From a virus: DNA of 33,076 bases. Made by a program: the position numbers and the translations under genes. This document shows, piece after piece, positions 18,401 to 24,947 of this stretch. Under the pieces are notes generated by a model. It was not told the DNA's origin. It searched no databases and was given only the letters and a program-made list of their open reading frames with translations. Each line of letters begins with the position of its first letter. The first letter of the stretch is position 1. The stretch is from positions 1-33,076 of IMG/VR virus record IMGVR_UViG_3300043449_000409; one strand, given 5' to 3'.

Positions 18401-21218
18401 GGCGTGGGGTAAGTCTGGTGATAAGAAAATCTTGGATGAGATTGGTGAGTTGGAGGCAGAGGAGTCTCTGACTCGTTATCGTGCTTTGCTTACTGATCGT
18501 GAGAAGGTTATTGATCAGGCACGCAGGTTGCGTGAGGAGTCTCGTCGTGTGACTGGTCAGGTTGGTGAGCGTGGCGCACCGTACGGCTACGAAAAATATA
18601 GTGCAGGCAAGTTCCAAACTTTCTATGCAGAGGAACTAGAAAAGATTAGAGTTGAAGAGTACGAGCGTCTTCTTCCCAAGTATGGCAAGTCTCGTGCAGC
18701 AGAGATGGCTGAGCAGGCGGCAAGGCGCAGGAAGAAAGAGGCTTCATACGCTGCGGCTCGACGTGCTGAGCGCATACCCAACGTAGAACCTACCGTTGGT
18801 TTAGAGGGCGCACAGTTCAGGTTCGATAGGTCGATGAAGAAAGTCAACGACATCTTCGACAATATCAAGCGCACTACGAACAATCAGTATGATCCTTATC
18901 AGAGGTTTATAGAGATTACTTCTGATGGTACTTCTATCTCTGATGCTATGCGCATCATCGTTAGAGAACTTGAGCAGGTACGACCTGACGATCAGACTTT
19001 TGTTAAGTTGGCGGAGTCTATTGAACCTGCTGTTGAGCGTGCTGAAGCGCTGCGAATGCAGTTGAGGTTCTTGGAGTCGAACATTCCAGACGAATTGTTT
19101 GCTCGGTATCTGTACGGTAGTAGTGGGTTGTCGGGTGATCTTGTGTTCCCTGTCACTGCTCATGAACGTCGTCTTGAGATGCAAGGACTTGGCGACACTC
19201 TCGCTAAGTTGGAGAAAGAACGTGTCAGCATGATGCGTTCTGCTTCACGAGAGCAACGCATGGTTGATGTTGGCGAACCTCCTCGTGGATCTGGTGGTCG
19301 TCGTGCCATTCTAGAAGGAGGCGATGGTGGACCTTCGCCTGTTGAGATGGTGCAGTCTGCTGTAGATAGTGGTGCTAAACGAAGTAAGGCTATGGATCCT
19401 TCGTTCAAGCAGGTTAGTGCTACGCTTAGAGAGTCTTCTAAGAAGGTGGCTCAACTTCAGAAAACTCTTGAAGGTATGTCTAGTCTGATTGATGATGCTG
19501 CGATCTTCCGTATGTCGACGCAAGATCAGTATGCTCGCGTTGTCCCTGAGTTGCGTGAACGATTAGATAACCTGATTGCTTCACGAGATAGGATTGCTCA
19601 GATTGTTGCAGGTAATCCTGCTGCAGAGCAGAAGTACTCTGAACTTCTGTTGTTCCAGGGTGAGGTTGAAGAACTTCTGAAAGAACTTGGAACAATCAAG
19701 AGCGGAGGTTCCGACCTTATTGTCAATGCTGACAGTGCTATCAACCCCCCTGGTTTCCCTCCTCTGCCTGGAACGGTAGTTGCTGACGGTACACCTAAAC
19801 TCACGAAAGAATACGAGAAGTATCTTCTCGTTAAAGCACAGTTCCTTAACGCATGGCACGAATACAACATTGTCGACAAGTTCCAGGCTGAAGCATTGTC
19901 CACCATGGAAGATCTTAAGGATCTTAAATGGGGAACGATGGTTGATGAGACGCTGAAGAAAGGTTGGACAACCCTTGAAGAGTTGGGTCTTCCTTCCTAT
20001 CAGGCGACGACACAACTGTTGGAGATCTCTAAGAACATGGAGCGAATGATCCAACCTGAGTTTGTGCGAGGGTTGAATAGGTTCATTGGTTCTTATACTG
20101 GTTTCGTCAAGTCGTATCTGACTGCTAGCCCTGGTTTTGTTGTGCGAAACACTATGGGTAACACGTTCATGCTTGTCGCCGCTGGTGCTGAACTTGAAAA
20201 TCTTTCTAAAGGTATCAAGTTGTATCGTGCTTGGATGGAATCAATAAAGGATGGTCTTGAACAGCAGTTTATAGATCGTCTTCCTCAGCGTGAGCGTGAC
20301 TTGTTTGAGCAGGCAGTCAGGGCATCTGATGCTTCTGGTTACGGTAAAGCACAGGACGCTGTTGCTGGTTGGCAGCCTAAGCGTCAGGTGTTGAAGGACA
20401 ACAAATACACTATGTTGTTCCGTAACATGAACAATGCTTCTGAGGGTTCGGCTCGCTTCATGCTCGCCTACGACTCTGTTGCCAAGGGCATGGACTTCAA
20501 CATGGCTACTGCCAGGGTCAAGAAGTATTTGTTTGACTATGTTGATGTCGGTTCCGCTGACGAGGCGTTGCGCACCATTGTTCCATTCTGGTTCTGGATG
20601 TCTCGCAACCTGCCCATGCAGATCGCTAACCGTTGGACTAACCCTCGAGCCTATTTGATGTACGACAAGTTGATGAAGAACTTGCGCAACAACGAAGATG
20701 ATCAGTACTTGCCTTCTTGGATGGTTACCTCTGGTGCTGTCAGGTTGACTGACGATCTATACTTGAACATGGATCTTGGTTTCAACAGGATTGATGAGGA
20801 ACTTCAGATGTTGGGTGACCCAGCGAAGTTGTTGGGCAAGTTGAACCCTGCGATCAAGGTTCCTGCTGAGGTTCTGTTCAACAAGAGGCTGGGCTACAAC
20901 AGCGATTTTGATGATGAAGGGGTGCAGGCTCCAGGCAGTCTGCTATCGCCTGCTGTACAGGCTTTGGCAAGCCTATTAGGGCAGTCTAGGGAGACCGAGA
21001 GTGGTGGCAGGGGTGTGAGTGAAAAGTTTAGTTACGCACTGCAAAGTATTCTTCCACCCTTGGCTCAAAGCGAACGCCTATTGCCTGCCACCGAGGGTGG
21101 CAAGGAACGTCAAGGTAACGCTTTGCTTGGTTACTTGGGTGTCCCTCTTCGTAATGTGTCGGAGGAGGACCGTCAACGTGAAATGTTGCGTCAACGCTAT
21201 CTGATGCAGAACCAATAG
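12489..21218 (+). CDS. Giant internal virion (ejection) protein
   Basis: A 2909-aa protein taking a quarter of the window and containing no cysteine. It starts at GTG 12489 with GGAAG upstream. Residues 60-160 have a hydrophobic region and the phrase GFAGDVVLDPLTYLTLG seen in long internal or polyvalent phage proteins. Around 545-551 a NYVPHMP motif is followed by GSYKHR and an LPTILDKYDRMYAGMM helix. From 690 to 2450 it is largely charged helix and coiled coil. The C-terminal 400 residues include SPGFVVRN (2547-2554) and VPFWFWMSRNLPMQ (2698-2711), resembling the phage large-polyvalent-protein domain LPD38. No lysozyme or protease motif was seen. It probably travels into the cell with DNA; it could instead act as a tape measure. 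Confidence 0.75.
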   Translation: MASLEDILRNVQQDKSGFASDTRTSSVVTRSDWLKNAFSQSMQQGATVSSPPKAPQPTGLKGFVFDVLNNPIVKPIINAVDVLAIPGRAVTSGLQEFMDAYDQNPNTRATFSDFRKQVDDPTFGFGRVIGDYTGNKWVDRVIGFAGDVVLDPLTYLTLGTTKALTSGQRLARPVSSAEGRFALASKLFELGADPEVVKAVARRGRSAVKNPDLLAKAGYNRAGVYWMGKRIPGTTRAGERAEAMFTGFRVWSGDHIFKRVGDLFTPQDMLNLRRQIARGDVPTEDVNDFIGMILSRNEERAVEAAAGREVKALRRTNLGGVSAEDIAVSRGEVYKLMEKPIVVDEQIISGVPTTNLGRAQVRSSKAQKAARDLLKDNPDALRALGVVEEELSGVLGRSVGANVSDAAALAALRENDEVRLSWYNTLTGIYEDILKGVDPEDALKNNLSKLNIPEDIRLAIPERVNTLRNLPVDYQGRVAVKPTRQLTPEEFDSIYSRSSPGKVFDETTPHGRVAAAVSAHFKDMHERILAAGKAVDPEFSIGEISNYVPHMPTDKAWRWMADTNNPAATTVKDTLFNPFTNTGSYKHRMAEGDKIGSYVLTQADINGGIARLNNIYRQEFKVNFNFFETDLPTILDKYDRMYAGMMGKIARKKYLVDRGIYQRVEPRLIADPEINKVAQKKIKSVNDMRSKAAKNAAKKVDESAESIRNIFDAEIGRVQAQIDEIGRPIGKALMDEGNLVYAQQKLVRDLASARADLYEAHNAFHRNLDEAARTPLVQALDRQMGSLLERLDSLADEVNLLDFKDASIKQNLQPVLDRLKTLGKDIERAEKVEARIITVGNIMSEHFEAILNGTEVEGAKVVGRKMRNSYGAKVKPDVAAKKMIDRAVDQPWWREIQSVLPIAPSKVQRYAQRKNIKTKLQELARSAGQRGDFGDTSALEEMRAMGAALVSWIDTMPDDIAPLFGELKDDLVEAIVMAGRSSGYYKKLASKRAKSRGVITVQNIVDNFRDVSNGVTETLGQYFAAQSLRNRVFSAVDLSTSADELVPGSVLARIIEDPEFSSLSPYLERYVDDTVESVDSFDQIQQLMQPGEMGSARRADSISYGELEQILNRVVNDSQTKTFDLTLRTGSVLDSKLDIPFDVDRNGVVRINISEYIARAVELAGDDKVTREILDEVYDDFFLDAYKPWWESFKQVTGSQRGRVEFDLYPRSTRVAIGGRGQRSPLREAERRKVQTGQQSAEQAKQNLQKKTMELMAAVDDELRPGEVLSAEDAYDRLNNLLLQTYFKTEIEYRFSSLTRQMLTEGLVPDKDLYRLVVNTVAKELSDHSMAQVASYSYATSKLDEILDVIDGASVERSRLREIIKDPYVEAIVKIEAQKQLDAIPSAGYWLGREEELYNTVVKMLSAEGRSMELDWRTVVGEANGIHHAHSLHAELKALGGAQQQSGVTNRLRKLRQQYKAATDSLDRQRIKQDIDAIEASMPAIKKARRELLEKRLRPWYKKNVDPSSTAPTFIEIELALKDRIKINKAGGRLEPTATVNEIRTWVQVAAKNISENSRRANRNFRWTLAASDPFLDVSKFEPGINNLQDLPLIHAASLRSAAQQLEDDAGELASARMAVDRTMPVVESAEEQAALAERELRELTRKGGRIKGLVPDEEVEVMRRARQISDRIVELKNTTNYLGAVERSELNELIMEMAKYSVRQDYPLDYMLDPGRIASGLIEDGVLVFQKKTSADPDELLKINEIKSQINALEKSLTARKDAAVRSVSAVDDRKNGVTQRQINELKRQLEKLTERNPLGSEKYREVLEASSTKKGVVYFRFREGSRFRTVNDVVEQQKRIAKAIKNGDEQLKNSLQIELDRAMVPIASQEKTLTLNGRRLTLNEDLFRGLFDDVNERIVDVTDEGAVRQFTLQQVALQRMSDILQAIKAGEFSKEDFIDALRHTSSRRQSELYHTYPEAHTSRVAALEEAWGKSGDKKILDEIGELEAEESLTRYRALLTDREKVIDQARRLREESRRVTGQVGERGAPYGYEKYSAGKFQTFYAEELEKIRVEEYERLLPKYGKSRAAEMAEQAARRRKKEASYAAARRAERIPNVEPTVGLEGAQFRFDRSMKKVNDIFDNIKRTTNNQYDPYQRFIEITSDGTSISDAMRIIVRELEQVRPDDQTFVKLAESIEPAVERAEALRMQLRFLESNIPDELFARYLYGSSGLSGDLVFPVTAHERRLEMQGLGDTLAKLEKERVSMMRSASREQRMVDVGEPPRGSGGRRAILEGGDGGPSPVEMVQSAVDSGAKRSKAMDPSFKQVSATLRESSKKVAQLQKTLEGMSSLIDDAAIFRMSTQDQYARVVPELRERLDNLIASRDRIAQIVAGNPAAEQKYSELLLFQGEVEELLKELGTIKSGGSDLIVNADSAINPPGFPPLPGTVVADGTPKLTKEYEKYLLVKAQFLNAWHEYNIVDKFQAEALSTMEDLKDLKWGTMVDETLKKGWTTLEELGLPSYQATTQLLEISKNMERMIQPEFVRGLNRFIGSYTGFVKSYLTASPGFVVRNTMGNTFMLVAAGAELENLSKGIKLYRAWMESIKDGLEQQFIDRLPQRERDLFEQAVRASDASGYGKAQDAVAGWQPKRQVLKDNKYTMLFRNMNNASEGSARFMLAYDSVAKGMDFNMATARVKKYLFDYVDVGSADEALRTIVPFWFWMSRNLPMQIANRWTNPRAYLMYDKLMKNLRNNEDDQYLPSWMVTSGAVRLTDDLYLNMDLGFNRIDEELQMLGDPAKLLGKLNPAIKVPAEVLFNKRLGYNSDFDDEGVQAPGSLLSPAVQALASLLGQSRETESGGRGVSEKFSYALQSILPPLAQSERLLPATEGGKERQGNALLGYLGVPLRNVSEEDRQREMLRQRYLMQNQ

Positions 21219-21226
21219 GAGTATAG

Positions 21227-22078
21227 ATGTCTTTACCAAAGTTGAAGATGGTATTCCCATCAACACTACATGGACAGACAAACGGCAACCTTCCGTCCCG
21301 TTTGCTGACTACCATTGGGGTTGGTTCGGCTCTGATGGAGGTGACTGCTGCCCGTAGTTTCATCGCTATGTTCAATGAGGCTCGCAGTCTCGGCTTCGAC
21401 ATCAGGCATGTGGGTCATTACCGTTCTTTCAAGGAGCAGTTGAATCTTTTCCTTGCTCGCTATGAGCCTGTAAGTTTGGCTATCTACACTGCCACTTCAA
21501 GTTCTAATCGCAAGAAGTGGGATGATGCCCTGAAGTATGGTCACGGTTCTGTGTATTGGCGTAAGCGTCTGATCAACGGCAAGTACCCTGCCACTGCAGC
21601 AACGCCTGGCTCATCCAACCATGGGTGGGGATTGGCTTTGGATATTGCAGAGCAATATGACAGTGACTCTTCGCCTGATCCTATTCGCAACGTGTTTGTC
21701 AATTGGTTGATTAGTAACGCCCATCGGTTCGGCATAAGTGCCGAACTGGATTCGGAACCTTGGCATTGGCGTTATGTTGCTGGTGACCAGATACCTCAAG
21801 CAACGCTTGATTTTGAGAAGCGTTCTGGAACGGAAGTAAAACCACAACAGGCTGAGCCTGTGTCGTCTGCCCTTCAGTTTAATTACCCTGGTACACCATT
21901 GAAGATCGGGTCGAAAGGTGTTGCTGTTCAACTCGTGCAAGCCGTTGTTGGTGCGACACAAGACGGTGATTTTGGGAGCACAACTCATAGGCGTGTCGTT
22001 GATTGGCAGACCCGTAATGGTTTGACAGCGGACGGTGTTGTCGGCGCTACTACTTGGAAGAAAATGTTTGGAGCATAA
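21227..22078 (+). CDS. Endolysin: M15 peptidase plus PG-binding domain
   Basis: A 283-aa lysin that should cleave peptide bonds in host peptidoglycan. The catalytic domain (about 20-195) shows the VanY/M15 pattern: YRS (65-67), SSNHGWGLALD (129-139) with zinc ligands H132 and D139, and EPWHWR (177-182) with E177 and H180. The C-terminal domain (222-282) is a PG_binding_1 repeat (IGSKGVAVQLVQ, DGDFGSTT, WQTRNGLTADGVVG). It starts at ATG 21227 behind TAGGAG. There is no signal peptide, so export needs a holin; a holin-like gene follows after one base. Confidence 0.95.
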   Translation: MSLPKLKMVFPSTLHGQTNGNLPSRLLTTIGVGSALMEVTAARSFIAMFNEARSLGFDIRHVGHYRSFKEQLNLFLARYEPVSLAIYTATSSSNRKKWDDALKYGHGSVYWRKRLINGKYPATAATPGSSNHGWGLALDIAEQYDSDSSPDPIRNVFVNWLISNAHRFGISAELDSEPWHWRYVAGDQIPQATLDFEKRSGTEVKPQQAEPVSSALQFNYPGTPLKIGSKGVAVQLVQAVVGATQDGDFGSTTHRRVVDWQTRNGLTADGVVGATTWKKMFGA

Positions 22079-22079
22079 C

Positions 22080-22316
22080 GTGCCACCTTGGAAACATCGT
22101 CGTCGTTTAATCTATGCAACATGTCTGCTTGCATTCTTTATGATCGTGTTTGCTGCGGCGACATTTCGTTCTGATACGAATGTGTCTAGCCAGTTGATTG
22201 TGGGTGGCGTGTCGCTGTTGTCAATCACGTTGACTGCGTATACTGCGTTCGCCACGTTTGAGGATGTGCGCTTGTGGGGTTCGCAGGAACCTGAAGAGGA
22301 TGAGGAAGAACTGTAG
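22080..22316 (+). CDS. Two-TM holin-like protein
   Basis: A 78-aa membrane protein with a basic start (PPWKHRRR), TM1 (about 11-28), TM2 (about 36-57) and a very acidic end (EPEEDEEEL). Size, two helices and place directly after the endolysin match a holin. It starts at GTG 22080, one base after the endolysin stop, with TTGGAG upstream; the longer frame from 22035 runs inside the endolysin gene. It is the last + strand gene. Confidence 0.82.
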   Translation: MPPWKHRRRLIYATCLLAFFMIVFAAATFRSDTNVSSQLIVGGVSLLSITLTAYTAFATFEDVRLWGSQEPEEDEEEL

Positions 22317-22324
22317 TTCATCCT
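22297..22324. terminator. Weak inverted repeat at the convergent gene ends
   Basis: AGGATGA (22297-22303) pairs with TCATCCT (22318-22324) across the two facing stop codons, with an inner GAAC/GTTC stem as an alternative. There is no T-run on either strand. It is the only structure seen where the two operons meet; a working terminator here is doubtful. Confidence 0.25.
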
Positions 22325-22710
22325 GGCACTACGCCTTTGAACTCCCATGGTTCCCATCCTGCTCGTTCCCATAGGTCACGAGCGAACACTAGGTTCCAGT
22401 ATGGAAAGAACATTGTGTTGGGGAATGCCATGCCTAAGTAGGTGAGTCGACCACGATGTATCTGATTGATTTGCATCAGCCCAGCGTCATGTCCATTCCA
22501 TGCTAGGGGATCACATCGTGATTCCCGATACATAACTTTAGAGATTGTCTTCCATTCTTCTTCGGGCCAGCCTGCTTTCATTGCTGTGTCGTACCATTCT
22601 CCACATCTTCCATGTTCGCTTCGTGCCAACTCAACCCAGTTAACATTGGACAAATCAACTGGCGACATCAACCCCAACAGGGTTGCTATTGCTACAAATA
22701 TGTTCGTCAT
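22318..22710 (-). CDS. Secreted lysozyme-like transglycosylase
   Basis: A 130-aa protein with an N-terminal hydrophobic signal-like segment (residues 2-16) and a lysozyme-fold core: YRESRCDPLAWNGHDAGLMQIN (61-82, shown here as landmarks), with E63 the likely catalytic acid and GLMQIN the substrate-cleft motif of soluble lytic transglycosylases. It would cleave glycan strands outside the membrane. C36 and C66 could form a disulfide. It is the last gene of the - strand operon and overlaps the previous one by 4 bases. It may aid entry, late lysis, or resistance to superinfection; timing with early genes is odd for lysis. Confidence 0.85.
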   Translation of the reverse strand: MTNIFVAIATLLGLMSPVDLSNVNWVELARSEHGRCGEWYDTAMKAGWPEEEWKTISKVMYRESRCDPLAWNGHDAGLMQINQIHRGRLTYLGMAFPNTMFFPYWNLVFARDLWERAGWEPWEFKGVVPG

Positions 22711-22973
22711 TCTTCTTCTCCTCTGTCTTCAATGCTAGCCATCAGACTGTGCGCAACCATGGCGGCGAACATCATGAGCGCCGACATTGCGTCGTAGTCT
22801 CCTGTTAAAGCAAACCTGTATGTGTCTATGAATTGCGTGGCTGCTTCGTGTGGAACCATCAGGTGCAGGTCGTAGTAAAGTTCCGAATCTTTTTCTATCT
22901 TCCTTGCTTTAGCGTTGAGTTCTTCGATGTCTTTCGGATCGAACATCTCGAAGAAGTTATTCTCGTCTATCAT
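22707..22973 (-). CDS. Unknown acidic helical protein
   Basis: An 88-aa acidic protein. The first half is charged helix (DPKDIEELNAKARKIEKD); the second has a hydrophobic helix (MSALMMFAAMVAHSLMASI) that could pack in a core or lie on a membrane. It starts at ATG 22973 with AAAGGG upstream and overlaps both neighbours. No family is recognised. Confidence 0.6.
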   Translation of the reverse strand: MIDENNFFEMFDPKDIEELNAKARKIEKDSELYYDLHLMVPHEAATQFIDTYRFALTGDYDAMSALMMFAAMVAHSLMASIEDRGEEE

Positions 22974-23145
22974 CTTTTTCCCTTTCGTGTGCTGCCTTTA
23001 TGGCAGGTAATGTTTTGTTTGTGACATCGTAGATGTTTGCCACCTGTGATTTAGGTAGCCCACATCTCACTGCTTCTATTATTAAATGGTTGAGCAAAAT
23101 CTCGAGTTTGTTTACCGTACTATTCGGCATTTTCTTTATGCTCAT
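22957..23145 (-). CDS. Small HTH-like protein
   Basis: A 62-aa protein whose middle (EAVRCGLPKSQVANIYDVTNK, about 24-44) fits a helix-turn-helix: a first helix, a GLPKSQVA turn and a recognition helix. It may bind DNA, for instance as a phage regulator. ATG at 23145 or 23130 (M6) could start it; neither has a clear ribosome site, and the first overlaps the upstream gene by 26 bases. Confidence 0.55.
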   Translation of the reverse strand: MSIKKMPNSTVNKLEILLNHLIIEAVRCGLPKSQVANIYDVTNKTLPAIKAAHEREKDDRRE

Positions 23146-23317
23146 TACTTGAGAAACCTTCTTTCAAAGAGTCAGCCAAGTCTCCGATAGCCTCTAACAT
23201 CTGTTCGTTGCCCTGGGTAATAAACAATGATAGTGCGATAGTCAGTGACGCAATATCTATGAAGTTGATTTCGCCACCATCGAAGATGGTTGCTTTAGTT
23301 TCTTTCTTGTCGCTCAT
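23120..23317 (-). CDS. Unknown small protein
   Basis: A 65-aa acidic protein with a hydrophobic helix (FIDIASLTIALSLFI) and a charged end. I place the start at ATG 23317 (MSDKKETK) because AAGGAG lies at ideal spacing; the longer frame to 23350 reads through the end of the upstream gene. It begins one base after that gene's stop. No family is recognised. Confidence 0.62.
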   Translation of the reverse strand: MSDKKETKATIFDGGEINFIDIASLTIALSLFITQGNEQMLEAIGDLADSLKEGFSSNEHKENAE

Positions 23318-23318
23318 A

Positions 23319-24086
23319 TTAAACTCCTTTAAGTTTAAGAGTAAAGACATTGTTGTCTAGCATTTGTGCAATCGTACTGTAACCAACAAGGTCACGCCAT
23401 GTATCCAGAACTGATTCGTTCTGTGGCTTAGCGCCACCTTCCATTAGTGTGACAAGTCTTGCGATCTTGTCGCATATCCTTATGCCTATACCAGTGGCAC
23501 CAAACATAAGAATGTTTTGGTGACCGTAGTCATGCTGCTTAGACACAAGCAGATCATGCATCTCTTGCACATCCCACATCTTGATGTGCTTGATATGAGA
23601 CAAGGCTTGCTCGCCTACTGACTTGAACAGGTCGATAGGTATACCTTCATACGCTCTAACCTTCTCACCAATCCGTGATTGGCATGCGAGCATGTACTCA
23701 ATGTTCGCCTGCTTAGGAGGAGATGACGAGTGCATCATTTCAAGTATCGCCAACGATGCATCTTCCCAATAATCAAACATCTTGTACCTCGCATTAATAT
23801 TGTGGTTGTTAATAAGTTTAACACTCAACTCTGACATTGCACGCTGAGTCAATCTCCAAGCATGAGGTTTACTTACACCAAGTTGCTTAGCGAGTTTGCT
23901 ATACGATGCTCGCTCATAGAAAACTGCCTCTATGCAAGTCCTTGACTTGTCGCTGAGTGATTCAACTGCATGCTGAACAGATTCTATATGTCCAGTACTG
24001 AAGTCGGATGGACCATCACCAAACTGTAGCATCCATTCCATTTCTGTTTCAGGTTTGGAAGCGAGGAAGTCTGGGTCAAGGGGCAT
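23319..24086 (-). CDS. Sigma-region-4-like HTH fused to DUF1599/Nmad1-like domain
   Basis: A 255-aa protein of two parts. Residues 36-92 read as sigma-70 region 4: VESLSDKSRTCIEAVF, then SYSKLAKQLGVSKPHAWRLT as the HTH. Residues 173-245 match the all-alpha DUF1599 (nucleotide-modification-associated domain 1) pattern: KQHDYG (183-188), GIGIRICDKIARL (199-211), ESVLDTWRDLVGY (224-236). DUF1599 is thought to act on nucleotides or modified DNA metabolism, though its activity is not settled. The ATG at 24086 is chosen because the frame further upstream duplicates the next gene. It overlaps that gene by 11 bases. Function may be regulation, nucleotide handling or both. Confidence 0.72.
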   Translation of the reverse strand: MPLDPDFLASKPETEMEWMLQFGDGPSDFSTGHIESVQHAVESLSDKSRTCIEAVFYERASYSKLAKQLGVSKPHAWRLTQRAMSELSVKLINNHNINARYKMFDYWEDASLAILEMMHSSSPPKQANIEYMLACQSRIGEKVRAYEGIPIDLFKSVGEQALSHIKHIKMWDVQEMHDLLVSKQHDYGHQNILMFGATGIGIRICDKIARLVTLMEGGAKPQNESVLDTWRDLVGYSTIAQMLDNNVFTLKLKGV

Positions 24087-24534
24087 GACGTTCTGCCTCT
24101 GTCGGAAACCAATCAATGTGCAAAGCATAGTAAGGTTTCTTATTGTCGACGAAACGCTCAAACGTACCATGGTTATTGCATGCCTTAATCCATTCAGATA
24201 ACGGTGCATCCCAATGTCTCTTCTTGCTCGAGTCATAGATCCACAACCTGACAGGACCAATACATTCCCATGTGCTGAGCGCTGCAGCCTTATCAAGTTT
24301 GAACTTGAGTGTGCTGTCACCACGAGATGCAACACCCATCACCTCATACATGCAGTGAGGAACCATGAAGTCTGGTGCGTAGCGCATGGCATCAGCCATG
24401 CCCCGCACATCAAAGTTAGGTCTGTTCAAACCGAAGCGGTGGGCGTACGGGTGGACAAGCAGGAACGCTTCCTCTGCTGTGTCACCCATGGTCGCATACC
24501 TCTTCGACCATTTGCTGTCACGGTAGGTGGTCAT
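24076..24534 (-). CDS. Possible PD-(D/E)XK-type nuclease
   Basis: A 152-aa protein. The core RYAPDFMV (51-58), YEVMGV (63-68) and FKLDKAAAL (78-86) has the order of a restriction-endonuclease fold: PD, then E-x-x on a strand, then Lys-rich helix. The usual E-x-K is E-V-M here, so the lysine is missing or supplied from elsewhere (K77 or K79). Lying directly after a RusA resolvase gene fits a DNA-processing role. It may be an inactive or non-nuclease member. ATGA overlap with the resolvase gene fixes the start. Confidence 0.5.
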   Translation of the reverse strand: MTTYRDSKWSKRYATMGDTAEEAFLLVHPYAHRFGLNRPNFDVRGMADAMRYAPDFMVPHCMYEVMGVASRGDSTLKFKLDKAAALSTWECIGPVRLWIYDSSKKRHWDAPLSEWIKACNNHGTFERFVDNKKPYYALHIDWFPTEAERHAP

Positions 24535-24947
24535 GCTTTGATCCCTACTATCTTGACAACCTGCGAGTCATCTTTCCATGCGACACCGTTCAGTCCGTCA
24601 AGGACTGTCTTGATGTAGTTGTCTAGATCTCCTCGCAGTTTTGTTTTGGATTGGATATCTATTGGCTCAACGATGATTGCTGTGCCTTCGCTGTCTACGA
24701 CGACGTGCACTGCAACTTCTCCTTCGTACACTGGACCATCCCATGCGTCAGCAATTTTCTTTTCTGCATCGACAGTATCTTTGGGTGTGTACATGTATGT
24801 CTTGCCTGCTTTGGATTGTCCTGCTCGTGGTCTACCTTTCGGGTGTGGTCTTCCTTCTAGGAAGATTGAATGTGACCGTATGCTCGTTCGAGAAGTTTCA
24901 GCAGTTCTTTTCTTCCTGCTTCCCCCCTCATCATGTATTTGCCCCAT
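24531..24947 (-). CDS. RusA-like Holliday junction resolvase
   Basis: A 138-aa endonuclease expected to resolve four-way junctions. It shows the RusA signatures: RPHPKGRPR near 33-41 and RGDLDNYIKTVLDGLNG followed by WKDDSQV, where the paired Asp residues bind metal. The only standard start in frame is ATG 24947 (GGAGG 13 bases upstream), which forces a 91-base overlap with the primase gene; the first 25 residues (KKRTAETSRTS) look like a non-conserved extension. Confidence 0.88.
   Translation of the reverse strand: MGQIHDEGGSRKKRTAETSRTSIRSHSIFLEGRPHPKGRPRAGQSKAGKTYMYTPKDTVDAEKKIADAWDGPVYEGEVAVHVVVDSEGTAIIVEPIDIQSKTKLRGDLDNYIKTVLDGLNGVAWKDDSQVVKIVGIKA

Noticed and set aside
12489-21218. Reading the giant protein as a classical siphovirus tape measure
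   Set aside because: There is no tail tube, tail chaperone frameshift or distal tail gene nearby, and adaptor plus nozzle genes point to a short tail.
24087-24335. N-terminal extension of the sigma/Nmad1-like gene to 24335
   Set aside because: It reads a second frame of the nuclease-like gene (24076-24534), is low in sense, and ATG 24086 gives a natural 11-base overlap.
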